A stretch of 38,385 nucleotides of DNA from CAXQRU01 sp964226685 (GTDB lineage Bacteria > Pseudomonadota > Gammaproteobacteria > Pseudomonadales > Cellvibrionaceae): the NCBI GenBank assembly GCA_964226685.1, contig CAXQRU010000003.1, forward strand, positions 1-38,385. Direction: 5' to 3'. Under the pieces are notes generated by a model that searched no databases, had not been told where the DNA came from, and was given only the letters and a program-made list of their open reading frames with translations. This document shows positions 1 through 8,653 of this stretch, piece by piece. The number at the start of each line of letters is the position of its first letter. The first letter of the stretch is position 1. The position numbers and the translations under genes were made by a program.

Positions 1-24
1 CCCTACACGACGCTCTTCCGATCT
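1..24 (+). other. Illumina sequencing adapter remnant
   Basis: These bases equal the last 24 nt of the TruSeq/universal Illumina read-1 adapter, ending in the familiar CGCTCTTCCGATCT. They are an untrimmed library sequence at a contig end and not genomic DNA. Anything read across position 24/25 is artificial. Bases 25-105 hold no gene that I can support. Confidence 0.97.
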
Positions 25-105
25 ATTCCGCGGCAAGTGATATCGATTAGCTCTTTTGAGTGATCAATATCAGTGTTAATTGTCATTTAACATCGGTAGG
101 ATATT

Positions 106-264
106 ATGAAAGTTGGCGGCAAAAACAACGTTGCGTTCGGTGAAGGCTTGTCTGCTCGTGCGGCTCTCTTCTTTAAAGTGCTGATGGCCAAGCGCGCTGG
201 CATCGACGGTTCAGGCGGGATAGCGATCTTATTTTTTGCTAAATGTTGTTTCTGGCCGCGTTAG
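106..264 (+). CDS. Hypothetical 52-aa small protein
   Basis: The ORF starts at ATG 106, with a weak AGG at 98-100 upstream, and ends at TAG 262-264. The protein begins MKVGGKNNVAFGEGLSAR, has a small basic middle (VLMAKRAG), and ends in a hydrophobic, cysteine-containing tail (ILFFAKCCFWPR). I do not recognise it. It lies just inside a contig end marked by adapter sequence, so it may be the remnant of something larger. The same frame continues past the TAG into the next micro-ORF, so the two could be halves of one decayed gene. The stop codon also forms part of the Shine-Dalgarno-like TAGGAG of the next ORF. Confidence 0.35.
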   Translation: MKVGGKNNVAFGEGLSARAALFFKVLMAKRAGIDGSGGIAILFFAKCCFWPR

Positions 265-276
265 GAGTATTTTCAT

Positions 277-372
277 TTGAAAGACTTATTAGATGAAAAA
301 TTTACTTTAATCCCGACTTTGTTTAGACTTCTGCCGCAACCAACTGCTTATACAAAAGGCCAACATGGATGA
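277..372 (+). CDS. Hypothetical 31-aa micro-ORF, possibly coupled to the next gene
   Basis: A TTG start at 277 follows a GGAG at 264-267 with a 9-nt gap. The ORF ends at TGA 370-372, which overlaps the ATG of the 452-aa gene at 369 (ATGA). The predicted peptide begins MKDLLDEKFTLIPTLFRLLP and has no recognisable domain. The good ribosome site and stop/start overlap suggest translational coupling (a leader peptide or tiny partner), but a peptide this short may also be chance. It shares its frame with the 52-aa ORF upstream, one in-frame TAG away. Confidence 0.3.
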   Translation: MKDLLDEKFTLIPTLFRLLPQPTAYTKGQHG

Positions 373-1727
373 CCCCACATCTATACCCTATTCACATCAG
401 CGCCATTGAAAAATTAGTCATTATTCAATTAAGGGCTCAGGAGTCGCATACTTGGGTTTTTGCGCCAGGGAGTTATCAGCCTAGCCCATGGCTGAGGCTG
501 GACAGCTTATTTCAAACCAAGCCGCACGATTTGGATGAGTTCATAAAAGAGCATCCTCCAATGAACCAGCCTGAGATGACTCGGTTTCTAAAAATGCTCT
601 ACACGCACTTTGGTTTAGATACGAGGATCATTCACGGAATCATGGACACCGATAACCCAATAGGCACCGCTTGTTATCGAGCCAATATCATTGCTTATCG
701 GTATTGCTTCCACCCTATTGAGCGTTTTACGGCACTGTCGAGAGCGACTCATCCTGCCTGGTCAACGGTGAATGTCTATCGAAACTGCGTCAAGGGGAGT
801 GATGCTTACTATCGTCACCGCAGTGCTTATTTATTGGGTCATGCTTTGGTTGAAAACTGGGGTGGTATGAAGCCCAATGCTGTTCCTGGTGCGGATGCGC
901 TGCTTAATTATCTACCAAGCGTGGGCAAACTGGTATTGGTTCGATCTGGTCGCGATCGAAAGGCAAGCATTGATTACAATCATAGTTTGGGTGCCAAGGG
1001 AGCTGATGGAGTTAAGGCTTTGTTAGATAGTCGAACACAAGCCATCGCGATGGGGCCCACTGGTCTGCAGAAATTATTAAATGAGGGTTTGGAGAGATTT
1101 AAGCTGTTGTTGGTCGATCCAACGTTAGGCCCAGCAATTTCTTATTACTTGTATCGATTAAAAGGCGAGCTGGCCTGCGTGGAAACGGATGGGCGCATCA
1201 CGCTCGGTTTGGAGGTTTTATTATTTCTCGCCACCGGCCAGCTAGGAAAAGCGCAGATGGGTAGCATGAGCCATTCCATACCCGCTAAAGGTGCCCAAAG
1301 TGCTGAATACATCGGTCCTTTTACGCTCGGCACCATGCAAGCGATGCATGCTCTGGCCAGCAGCCTCTACAAGACGGATATGGAAATCCGACAGGAAGAG
1401 GCCTTGCTGCTTAAACCTCAAGGCTTAGTGCCTATGCCTATAGAGGAATATAATGATTTAATCATTCGGTTATTAATGCCTGCTGATAAGGCAAAAACTC
1501 GTTCGCACCAATTTGTGGTGACCAGTGCTGATGGCAGTTACAACGAAACCCGAACAATCAAAGACGATCTCATCGAAGGTGATGAGTATATCGATTTAGA
1601 ATACAAAAATTTGCCGGTAAGCCAACTCTTTACGTTTAAAAAAGTAACGAAGCATAGCACCACGACCTACTTTACCAATGTCAGTTACCAGCAACTCAGT
1701 CAAAAAGGAGAAAAGGCGAATGGATGA
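369..1727 (+). CDS. Unrecognised 452-aa protein, first large gene of an orphan cassette
   Basis: The start ATG 369 overlaps the stop of the preceding micro-ORF, and an in-frame ATG further on is not needed. The protein has no signal peptide or clear membrane segment, so it is probably cytoplasmic or a cargo protein. It is rich in Tyr and His in the first 150 residues (for example ACYRANIIAYRYCFHPIERF) and has a Gly-rich middle (SLGAKGADGVK). I do not recognise a family or catalytic motif. Its end overlaps the next gene by 8 nt (TGA 1725-1727 against ATG 1720), and that gene's AGGAG lies inside this gene's last codons. The tight packing argues that this gene and the two below act together. A toxin/effector cassette is possible but unproven. 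Confidence 0.8.
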   Translation: MTPHLYPIHISAIEKLVIIQLRAQESHTWVFAPGSYQPSPWLRLDSLFQTKPHDLDEFIKEHPPMNQPEMTRFLKMLYTHFGLDTRIIHGIMDTDNPIGTACYRANIIAYRYCFHPIERFTALSRATHPAWSTVNVYRNCVKGSDAYYRHRSAYLLGHALVENWGGMKPNAVPGADALLNYLPSVGKLVLVRSGRDRKASIDYNHSLGAKGADGVKALLDSRTQAIAMGPTGLQKLLNEGLERFKLLLVDPTLGPAISYYLYRLKGELACVETDGRITLGLEVLLFLATGQLGKAQMGSMSHSIPAKGAQSAEYIGPFTLGTMQAMHALASSLYKTDMEIRQEEALLLKPQGLVPMPIEEYNDLIIRLLMPADKAKTRSHQFVVTSADGSYNETRTIKDDLIEGDEYIDLEYKNLPVSQLFTFKKVTKHSTTTYFTNVSYQQLSQKGEKANG

Positions 1728-3123
1728 TGAAGCAAATGATGATTTTAGAATCATAGAAAATATTCACCCGAATCCAGGGTGTGCGTTGATTACTCTTGAA
1801 GATCATCGCTGTGCTTGTGATAGTCTTTTTCCAGAGGTCATGCAAAAAGTCTTGGCCGTCAAAAATACTTGCCCTGACATGGCAAGCAGCCTGATTCATT
1901 TCAACGAATTTCGAAAAAGAAATCTCGCGATTTCTGCCGATTATGCTCGCATTTATCTCTCTGAGAATGGAGAAGCGCAACGCTTAAAGTTTGCTGCGGG
2001 AGCAGCCTTTGGGTCGACCCATATTGGGTTTGCTATGGATCTCGCGGTAGAAACATTATTATCTTGGGGTAAAGAGGTAACTTCTAACCCTGATATTATC
2101 TTAAGTGATGGCGTCATGGTTGCCAATGATAGTATGCCAGAAATCATTGATGCCGCTTATGATTTACAAGAGGGTGGTTCATCTGTAGTGACTGGTGTGG
2201 GATATCAAGAAACGCTTATCGGTCTGCGTCGTTTGGTCTATGGTAATTTAGCCATTTATATGGATTTGGGGGCTATTTTGCATTTTTGTCAGATGCATGA
2301 GGCGCGTTTTGGTTACTTTGAGAAAGGTAAGGTAGATGAATTTATCAAGTGTTACGAGGCTTTTGTTAAGTATGTTAAAACTCATCATAAAGATGATCAC
2401 CCAGTTTACGCTGAAGGTGGGTCTTTTGGCAGAGACAATGAAAGATTTGTTAGAGATGGGTTAAAAGCAATAGCTAATAATGATATCGAGGCATCACTAA
2501 GTATCATTGATCATGAGCAGCGACATATTCTAGAACAATATATGTATAAAATTAGTACTGACGAACCAACCATTCCATCAAATGTACTAGAGCTTCTTAA
2601 GCCTGGACGGGAAGGCGACCTTGATTTCAAAAACTTTATGAATGCTCTGGAGAAGACTCAGTTTGGAGATAGCTATGGCAATAGTCCTCTTTTTAATGGT
2701 ATTAGGGCACAGTTCTCTGCCTCAAAAGAATCGTGTAAAGTGATGGTGCATGAAGTTGTCGGCAATATGATGTACCGAGATGAACAAACGGCACCTCATA
2801 ATGAACAACCGCTTATCTTTCCATTTGATCGGAAGCAATATGGCGATAATTTTTCGGATCCTGATGTACGGGTTCCCTGGTTTAAAAATATTATCAGGCA
2901 TTACATCAAAGCGGAAAATAATAAATGTTCATGGCCTATAGATGGCACTGCATTTTCTGCAAGCGGGCAAATGGTTAGTCAAAAGTTTTATTGGTATTGT
3001 GACGGACAAAAGCTAAGTTTAGCTGGGTTTTGCCCCGCCCTGAGCAATGTCCTCAAAAAAGGTTTGCATGTTATTGCTAATGGCGGATCCCATAAAAGAT
3101 ATTTAAAGAGATATTCAACATGA
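1720..3123 (+). CDS. Unrecognised 467-aa protein, second gene of the orphan cassette
   Basis: I chose ATG 1720 over an upstream in-frame start at 1678. An AGGAG sits at 1706-1710 and the upstream gene ends at 1727. The protein begins MDDEANDDFRIIENIHPNPG, is soluble-looking and mostly helical, and has a glycine/alanine-rich patch (KFAAGAAFGSTHIGFAMDLA) around residues 87-106. A repeated DGV/EGG pattern follows near residues 130-155. The C-terminal third carries several aromatic pairs (KFYWYCDG). I could not assign it to a named family. The reading frame ends at TGA 3121-3123, overlapping the ATG of the next gene (ATGA), which implies coupled translation. Confidence 0.8.
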   Translation: MDDEANDDFRIIENIHPNPGCALITLEDHRCACDSLFPEVMQKVLAVKNTCPDMASSLIHFNEFRKRNLAISADYARIYLSENGEAQRLKFAAGAAFGSTHIGFAMDLAVETLLSWGKEVTSNPDIILSDGVMVANDSMPEIIDAAYDLQEGGSSVVTGVGYQETLIGLRRLVYGNLAIYMDLGAILHFCQMHEARFGYFEKGKVDEFIKCYEAFVKYVKTHHKDDHPVYAEGGSFGRDNERFVRDGLKAIANNDIEASLSIIDHEQRHILEQYMYKISTDEPTIPSNVLELLKPGREGDLDFKNFMNALEKTQFGDSYGNSPLFNGIRAQFSASKESCKVMVHEVVGNMMYRDEQTAPHNEQPLIFPFDRKQYGDNFSDPDVRVPWFKNIIRHYIKAENNKCSWPIDGTAFSASGQMVSQKFYWYCDGQKLSLAGFCPALSNVLKKGLHVIANGGSHKRYLKRYST

Positions 3124-4292
3124 GGTTAATCACGTGGCTCCTTATTCTAGCCTTTATTGCTATAAGTAGTTTATTACCATACGCTTTTAAAGCCCCTGCG
3201 AAGGCATCAAGTAATGCTATCCCTATTATAGATATTGATACGGGCGATCATGCCTATGATATCATGCGGCGTTCAACCTACGATTTTTCATTTTTGGAGC
3301 GCCGCGGGATTTATCCGGGCTATATTCGTATTTCGTTGGATGCTTACGAAACCGAACGAGACGGCCGCTTTTTGGTTCGCCTACGTAATGGTGAGCATAC
3401 AGCGCTGTTGCCTTGGTTTCCCGTATCCGGCAAAATTGAAATGACGACAGACTTAATGGAGGAATTGGATTTGTCTTATACAAACTTCCATCTCACTGTG
3501 CCTGAAAGTAATCTTGATTGGTATGGCTTTGCTCTAAAGACTCACCCCAACCGTTCGGCCGAAAGAGAAGCCATATTAGACCTATACTTTTTGATAGACT
3601 CACTGAACATGAGGCCAATTAACCCTCCTCATTGTCACTATAATAAGATCCCTAGCGAGCCAGATGAGACTCATTGCCCGCATAAAAGGATTCTCAACAC
3701 CAAGGACTGGACGCGAGTAGAGCTAGGGGATGAGCTTGATCGTTATATGGCGGCTATTGACCAGGCGTACACAACCAATGATGGGGAGGCTGTTCGTGCA
3801 GTTGGTCGTTTAACCCTTGGCCAGTGGATGACCAGCCAAGGGTCGCTGATAAAGCTTATGGTGAGTTATACGCATGACTATGATGATATTGATCGTGTGG
3901 GTTACAGTCATGCAAGTCATTCATTTCAAGTGAAAGTTAATGTTAAATCAAGCTATCGTAATTATCAGGCTGTATTTTTATCGAATTGTTTTACTTGGGT
4001 TAGACTCAACGGTGCCCCGCCTCACACGATTAAATATACCCCCGAACAAGCTAAAATCATATTTGGTGGCATGATGGAAGCCATGGGGCCCTTAAAGTCA
4101 ATGGAGGGGGTTCCCTATACAAATTATTATGATGCCGTAAAAGTAATCCCCACCAATGCTGGCTTGGAAAGTGATTACTCTTGGGGCAAAAGTGCTTATG
4201 GTGGCAATATCCCACCTTACTGTCACTTGATTGATGAGTTAGAGAAAAAGGCCGGTTATGAGGCTTCGCGAGATGATAGAGAATTTAAATAA
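3120..4292 (+). CDS. Unrecognised 390-aa membrane-anchored or exported protein
   Basis: The start ATG 3120 overlaps the previous stop. Residues 1-22 (MRLITWLLILAFIAISSLLP) form a signal peptide or N-terminal membrane anchor, so the remaining ~365 residues should lie outside the cytoplasm. That region has several Cys/His residues (PPHCHYNKIP, ETHCPHKR near residues 165-190) and a late segment with YTPEQAKIIFGGMMEAMG. I do not know the family. It is the third gene of the overlapping cassette. If the cassette is an effector/immunity set, an envelope-located member like this could be the immunity or accessory protein, but nothing in the sequence proves it. Confidence 0.78.
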   Translation: MRLITWLLILAFIAISSLLPYAFKAPAKASSNAIPIIDIDTGDHAYDIMRRSTYDFSFLERRGIYPGYIRISLDAYETERDGRFLVRLRNGEHTALLPWFPVSGKIEMTTDLMEELDLSYTNFHLTVPESNLDWYGFALKTHPNRSAEREAILDLYFLIDSLNMRPINPPHCHYNKIPSEPDETHCPHKRILNTKDWTRVELGDELDRYMAAIDQAYTTNDGEAVRAVGRLTLGQWMTSQGSLIKLMVSYTHDYDDIDRVGYSHASHSFQVKVNVKSSYRNYQAVFLSNCFTWVRLNGAPPHTIKYTPEQAKIIFGGMMEAMGPLKSMEGVPYTNYYDAVKVIPTNAGLESDYSWGKSAYGGNIPPYCHLIDELEKKAGYEASRDDREFK

Positions 4293-4351
4293 TGGCATGC
4301 CTAATATATGCCTTAAAATGGCTTTGTATTTAATGGGTGTTAAAGGTTTTT

Positions 4352-4729
4352 ATGATTTGTTTTCAGCATAAAGATAATCAAAGTGTTGGTTTATGTAAGT
4401 CTTGTGGTAAAGGGGTTTGTGAGGATTGTGTCATAGAGTTTTCCAAGGGCATTGCTTGTTCGCAAGAGTGCGAAAAGGATGCTAAAGAACTCATTGAAAT
4501 GAATGAAAGAGGCAAAAGAATCTACGGTATTGGAGATTATAAAACCAATAAAATAGCTTCGGGGGTCTTAGTGTGGTTGCTGCTTTCCGTAGCAATGTGG
4601 GCAACGGTTTTAATTCGGTTTTTTTCCTATAATAATATTGATTATGGTACCGTTATGATGGCGACGGTATTCTCCATAGTTACCGTCATTGTTTATCGAT
4701 CAAGCAAGCGATCAGGATTAAATTGTTAG
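4352..4729 (+). CDS. Small zinc-finger (B-box-like) membrane protein
   Basis: The start is set at ATG 4352, with AAAGG at 4342-4346. A GTG at 4337 would add five residues. The resulting 125-aa protein begins MICFQHKDNQSVGLCKSCGK, the usual opening of small bacterial proteins with an N-terminal B-box-type zinc-binding module. Cys and His residues alternate in C-x2-H ... C-x2-C ... C-x2-C ... C form up to the SQEC near residue 44. Two hydrophobic segments follow (IASGVLVWLLLSVAMWATVL and TVMMATVFSIVTVIVY). Known relatives have no firm function; the family is thought to use the zinc module for protein contacts. It lies 59 nt after the orphan cassette on the same strand and may share its transcript. 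Confidence 0.8.
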   Translation: MICFQHKDNQSVGLCKSCGKGVCEDCVIEFSKGIACSQECEKDAKELIEMNERGKRIYGIGDYKTNKIASGVLVWLLLSVAMWATVLIRFFSYNNIDYGTVMMATVFSIVTVIVYRSSKRSGLNC

Positions 4730-4822
4730 GGCCATTTCGTTTTTCAGAAAACGTTAAAAGTGTTGGGTAAAACGGCTAAGCAAGCGGAGAATCTTTGAGG
4801 CGTAAGGGATTAAAATTGCCTA

Positions 4823-5383
4823 TTATACTTCCGCAATTTCAACCGTCACTCTAAATCTAACAGGGCTGCGTCCTAGCCCTTGATCTAAATAATCCTCGCC
4901 AGAGGCTCCCATGCTGATCAGTACATTGTAGTGCGGGTTTGCATCGGTAATATCTTTGTGAGTAAAACTACCAAAGCGTTGGCTTTCCCAGCCACAGCAT
5001 GCCCAAACTAAATTTCCCATGCCATAGTGTTCCACTAAAAACTCTTCGACTTCATAGGAGTCGTCGCCCCTGACTTCATAGGTGGCGACTACAGCGGCTT
5101 GACCATTGGGGGAGCCCGGTTGGCAAGACACGAATTTGAGTTTTGGGTGACTGCTTGCATAGCGCTTTAATAAATCTCCGCAGGGAATGTCCTGGGAGGG
5201 TGGTTGGTAATCACTGCCGCTGAGTTGTTCGCTAGTGGCCTTGCCTGCGGTCAGGCTACTATGAATACTCTGTTGCCAATGGTTAAGTTGCTCAAAGGTT
5301 TGGCGTAAAGAATGTTCATTGTCCAAAAATGAGGTTTGTATTGCTACAAAAGCCAAGGTAAGCACAATAAAAAGTCGGTCCAC
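4823..5383 (-). CDS. DUF4952-like protein with N-terminal anchor
   Basis: I chose the GTG at 5383. It is preceded by a strong GGAGGGGG five bases upstream, and the protein then begins directly with a hydrophobic stretch (LFIVLTLAFVAIQTSF), a signal peptide or anchor. An upstream ATG at 5428 would place a charged tail before this segment. The 186-aa product contains CGDLLKRYASSHPKLKFVSC in the middle and a WACCGWES motif near residue 135, the pattern I associate with DUF4952 proteins of gammaproteobacteria. Their function is unknown. The four conserved cysteines suggest disulfides outside the cytoplasm. The gene points away from the next plus-strand gene. The family call is from memory and is moderately sure. 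Confidence 0.75.
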   Translation of the reverse strand: MDRLFIVLTLAFVAIQTSFLDNEHSLRQTFEQLNHWQQSIHSSLTAGKATSEQLSGSDYQPPSQDIPCGDLLKRYASSHPKLKFVSCQPGSPNGQAAVVATYEVRGDDSYEVEEFLVEHYGMGNLVWACCGWESQRFGSFTHKDITDANPHYNVLISMGASGEDYLDQGLGRSPVRFRVTVEIAEV

Positions 5384-5533
5384 GGTTTCCCCCTCCGTTT
5401 TCATTATTATAAGGAAAAGAGTGAGCATTTTTTGTGAAGAATAGGTGAATTATTAGCGTATAAAGCCCATAACCCTTTAAAAGCCATGGTTGAATCATGC
5501 ATACTATTTGGTCTAATGCCTGGGGGGCGAGCC

Positions 5534-6538
5534 ATGAGTGAAGCAAAAACTTTAAAGTTAAGTTATTCTCTTCCAGTTTTAACCCTTTACCAAATAGTCG
5601 CCATAATAGGTCTGTTGTTGTTATTTCAAAATTGCTTGGCGTTAACGACGAAAGGTAAAGCGAAAGAAGAGTATTCCATAGATCAAGTTGATTTGCCCGT
5701 GGGAGCAGCTTTACTGATCGATCCAGACTTACCCAAAGCTTGGACGGTATATCAGCCAAATGAAAAAATTAATCAACTTTTTGGGTATGATAATGTTGGA
5801 GAGGCCAATGTTTCAGTTCTTGTTGATAAAAAACAGGAGCGAAGCCTGTCGAATTATTTGAATAATCCATTTGACTACAGAAGAGCATTCACAGACTTTG
5901 ATTCTCGTAGGGAATATACTTTAAGAAGGCTTCCTGATCGTGATTCGATGGAAATTTATTTGGTATCGTATATGGAAATGGAAAAAGGTACTGAAAATGA
6001 GTTCCCTCTCTTTGCCACCTATGTGGATCTTGTTACGATTAAAGGAGGAGAATTGATCGATTCTTTGACTGTAGGAGAAACATTAACGAATGGTGATTTG
6101 GGTGGCAGCTATCGTTTTTTTTACATTGATGAGGTTTATCGAGTTAATATCAAGGATTATGGTTTTTATGAAACGGATGGCTTTGAGGTAGGTTCTCAGC
6201 AATGGTTGATAAAAGATAGTGGTCATATTGTTCGTTATTTTTCGAATGATGAAATTGCTCAGCAAAGTCCTGAAAATCAAGGTAAGTTTAAAAATCATCT
6301 GCAGCACGGATATTGGCAGGAGCAAGAGTATAAAAATACCATGCTTTTATCGGATAAGCCATTCCCTAATTTTATTTTTACCGCAGTTGAAGTTGTGGCG
6401 AGAGGGGAATATAAAGAGGGTGAAAGGGTCGGACGATGGTCATATACTGATGTTGAAAACCCTAAATCGGCTCCAATGTTTTATGAGATTTATGAAAATG
6501 GGCGTTTAAAACATTTTTGTCTAGCCACCAAATGTTAA
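5534..6538 (+). CDS. Orphan membrane-anchored protein with MORN-like C-terminal motif
   Basis: ATG 5534 is preferred to ATG 5486. It gives a compact N-terminus with a single membrane segment (LTLYQIVAIIGLLLLFQNCLAL, residues ~17-38); the upstream Shine-Dalgarno is only a G-run. The 334-aa product otherwise looks soluble and probably faces the periplasm. Near the C-terminus the pattern GEYKEGERVGRWSYTD and an earlier HGYWQEQ resemble single MORN-type repeats (G-x-Y-x2-G-x3-G-x-W), but the match is too short to give a function. It is transcribed convergently with kptA, whose stop lies 10 nt away. No family is recognised. Confidence 0.75.
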   Translation: MSEAKTLKLSYSLPVLTLYQIVAIIGLLLLFQNCLALTTKGKAKEEYSIDQVDLPVGAALLIDPDLPKAWTVYQPNEKINQLFGYDNVGEANVSVLVDKKQERSLSNYLNNPFDYRRAFTDFDSRREYTLRRLPDRDSMEIYLVSYMEMEKGTENEFPLFATYVDLVTIKGGELIDSLTVGETLTNGDLGGSYRFFYIDEVYRVNIKDYGFYETDGFEVGSQQWLIKDSGHIVRYFSNDEIAQQSPENQGKFKNHLQHGYWQEQEYKNTMLLSDKPFPNFIFTAVEVVARGEYKEGERVGRWSYTDVENPKSAPMFYEIYENGRLKHFCLATKC

Positions 6539-6547
6539 AAGGGTTTG

Positions 6548-7087
6548 TTAAAATATTAAGAATTCTAATGGCACTGATGAGGTTAGCCAAACTTCGTTAT
6601 CTGAAAGAAAAAATTCGTAACCTTGTGTATGCATTAGTTCAGCTTGAATCTTGATGACAGTAGGCTTTCCGTGTCGACTGCCAACAGAAATTGCGGTTTC
6701 AATATTTGATGATAGATGTACGTGTTGTCTTTTTCCTGGTTTTAAGCCCTCTGCTTTGATTGATTCTACAAATCGAGTGGCGGTTCCATGGTAAAGCATG
6801 GCGGGCGGCTCTTTGGGGTGTAGCTGTAAGTTGACCTTGATCGAGTGGCCTTGATTAGCTCTAATATATTTGCCGTCGTCTGACAGTGAATATCGTTGTT
6901 TGTCGCTCGTTATGACGACTTCTTCAATCAATTCGCGTGTGAGCCTTATTTTGTCTCTAGAAAGAGCGATGATGTCGTCGATCAAAGCCCAGCCGTACTC
7001 ATCAATTTCTAAGTTTATGATTTCAGGTTGATGTCTAAGTACTAGGCTTAGAAATTTGCTCGCATGTGTCGTTATCTTGTTATCCAT
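6548..7087 (-). CDS. kptA: RNA 2'-phosphotransferase (Tpt1/KptA)
   Basis: This 179-aa protein has the full Tpt1/KptA pattern: SLVLRHQP near the N-terminus, then DKQRYSLSDDGKYIRANQGH, LYHGTA, HVHLS and VGSRHGKP. The Arg-His-Arg-Arg quartet of the family is present as R18, H19, R65 and R138. The enzyme moves an internal RNA 2'-phosphate to NAD+, releasing nicotinamide and ADP-ribose 1'',2''-cyclic phosphate. In fungi this finishes tRNA splicing; in bacteria, which lack that pathway, the natural substrate is unsettled. It is the last gene of the minus-strand operon, starting 6 nt after the stop of the zinc-ribbon membrane gene and without a strong ribosome site of its own, so translation is probably coupled. 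Confidence 0.95.
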   Translation of the reverse strand: MDNKITTHASKFLSLVLRHQPEIINLEIDEYGWALIDDIIALSRDKIRLTRELIEEVVITSDKQRYSLSDDGKYIRANQGHSIKVNLQLHPKEPPAMLYHGTATRFVESIKAEGLKPGKRQHVHLSSNIETAISVGSRHGKPTVIKIQAELMHTQGYEFFLSDNEVWLTSSVPLEFLIF

Positions 7088-7093
7088 ATTTTT

Positions 7094-8641
7094 CTATTTT
7101 TCTGAATGCTCTATTATTGATTTTTCTCTGAGAATACTTAACGTATCCTTGAGTTGATCTTTGGGTAGCCAGTAAGAGTGGCTTTCAAAATTATAAAGCA
7201 CTTCGCTGGCTTTTTTATCGTGCTCTTCCTGTGTTTCCATTGGGGCGGGGGTTAACTGATAACGAGTGTAAGGCATTTTGGCCTTTGGGCAAATAAAATG
7301 ACTGGGTTCTGCTTTGGTAAATTCTTGTCGCTGCCAGTCACGCAGGGTAGCGGTTTTGCCAAAAATACTCTCTATTTGTTTATTGCTGAGCATCATGCCA
7401 TTACACTTTTCGCACAGGTAGGCTTTTTTAGCGCTGGTGTTGATGGGTGTGAGCCTGTCGCGACATTGCGGGCATGAGAGTGATAGTGGCGCAGTCTTAT
7501 CCTTTTTCAGTTTGGGAAGATTGGCGGGCGCCATCGATCTGAAAAGGTATAAGTTATTGAGCTCGAATTGAAAGTGAGCTTTTATGGTCTCATTCAAATC
7601 GCCAGTCAATAATTTGGCTTCCGCATGCGCTATGGTGCTGCCAAGGTATCGAGCCATTTCTTGTAGCCTTAGGTGATAGTTTTTATCTTTCAGTAAGCTT
7701 TTAATGGGTTGCTCAAAAAAGTCAGGTACTGGCTCTTTGGCGGGAATGAATTCGGGGTGCTTCGCATCTGATATTTTTGGGGTTTCTTTTTCGAGTTTAC
7801 GATTTGTCCTTTGGGTTTGGATTGTTTCTGATGGTGTCTTAGGTGCAGCCTCAGCTGCTTGACCATAGAGGTCGGTTAAGATGTAGGATGAGTCTTTATC
7901 GTGAATGCTGTTGCCCGTCCAGATAATATTGGGTTCTGGTAGGGGAGTAGGTGGTGCTATCTGCCGAGTTTTGAGGAGCTTCTCTATCGTCTCCTGTGAG
8001 CGTTTTGAGGCGGAATCGACTATTTTTTTTGCCTGTTGCCACTTCATTTTTTCATATTGCCTGACTGAATAAATAAAGCCATAGCGCAACCACAAGAAAG
8101 CTGAAAAAATCAGTATGCAAATTAAAAGTACAGCAACCCCATGCTCGGTTTCATCCCATAGTCGATCCCAGCCCTGAAAAATCGTTTCGGCTAACTGGCT
8201 ATCGTGAAATAGCCAGGCGTTCACCAGTATGGCCATGGGGATGATGATAATGCTCCCCATCACGCACACAAACAGAGTTGACATCACTGAAGGCAGCCAT
8301 CGAGACAGGGAAAAGTAATCTTGTTCGAGTGAGTAGCCACTGCCAGCATTGAGTAAACGAAATACCGTCCAGCAAAATAATGCGCAGAGAAAACCAAAAG
8401 CCATACTCGTGGAGTCTGAAAAGCTCAAAAGCATGCTGCCATAGGTAATGCTGATGCCCGCTAATATGACAGATAACAAAGTCATATGAGCAACCACCAG
8501 CATCCCGGCTCGCTGTGGTTTTGATAATTTCAGATAAACGGCTTTATCGAAACCCGCTATAGTGATGGGATGCCGATGTATCAGATACATCGGCACAATC
8601 AGTAGCAGCGGTAATAATGCCATGATTTTCAGAGAACTCAC
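7094..8641 (-). CDS. Multi-pass membrane protein with cytosolic zinc ribbon
   Basis: The start is GTG 8641, 12 nt after the DUF4407 stop. ATG 8623 is an alternative that would shorten the protein by six residues. The 515-aa product has about five hydrophobic segments in its first 190 residues (roughly 5-21, 49-69, 79-97, 116-144, 168-190), then a Pro/Lys/Glu-rich linker (~225-310). The C-terminal domain holds a zinc ribbon with Cys390, Cys393, Cys410 and Cys413 (CPQC ... CEKC). I do not recognise a family. Placement between the DUF4407 gene and kptA suggests a part of the same membrane complex; the zinc ribbon could contact nucleic acid or a partner protein, which is inference. Confidence 0.82.
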   Translation of the reverse strand: MSSLKIMALLPLLLIVPMYLIHRHPITIAGFDKAVYLKLSKPQRAGMLVVAHMTLLSVILAGISITYGSMLLSFSDSTSMAFGFLCALFCWTVFRLLNAGSGYSLEQDYFSLSRWLPSVMSTLFVCVMGSIIIIPMAILVNAWLFHDSQLAETIFQGWDRLWDETEHGVAVLLICILIFSAFLWLRYGFIYSVRQYEKMKWQQAKKIVDSASKRSQETIEKLLKTRQIAPPTPLPEPNIIWTGNSIHDKDSSYILTDLYGQAAEAAPKTPSETIQTQRTNRKLEKETPKISDAKHPEFIPAKEPVPDFFEQPIKSLLKDKNYHLRLQEMARYLGSTIAHAEAKLLTGDLNETIKAHFQFELNNLYLFRSMAPANLPKLKKDKTAPLSLSCPQCRDRLTPINTSAKKAYLCEKCNGMMLSNKQIESIFGKTATLRDWQRQEFTKAEPSHFICPKAKMPYTRYQLTPAPMETQEEHDKKASEVLYNFESHSYWLPKDQLKDTLSILREKSIIEHSEK

Positions 8642-8653
8642 AGGGTGATTCCG

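Noticed and set aside
25..63. Short open frame from the contig edge (IPRQVISISSFE then stop)
   Set aside because: Only about 12 residues, adjoining adapter sequence; too short to support as a gene end.
5316..5759. 147-aa open frame on the minus strand upstream of the DUF4952-like gene
   Set aside because: It overlaps two better-supported genes on both strands and has no recognisable domain; the GTG with strong Shine-Dalgarno at 5383 is the real start of the DUF4952-like gene.
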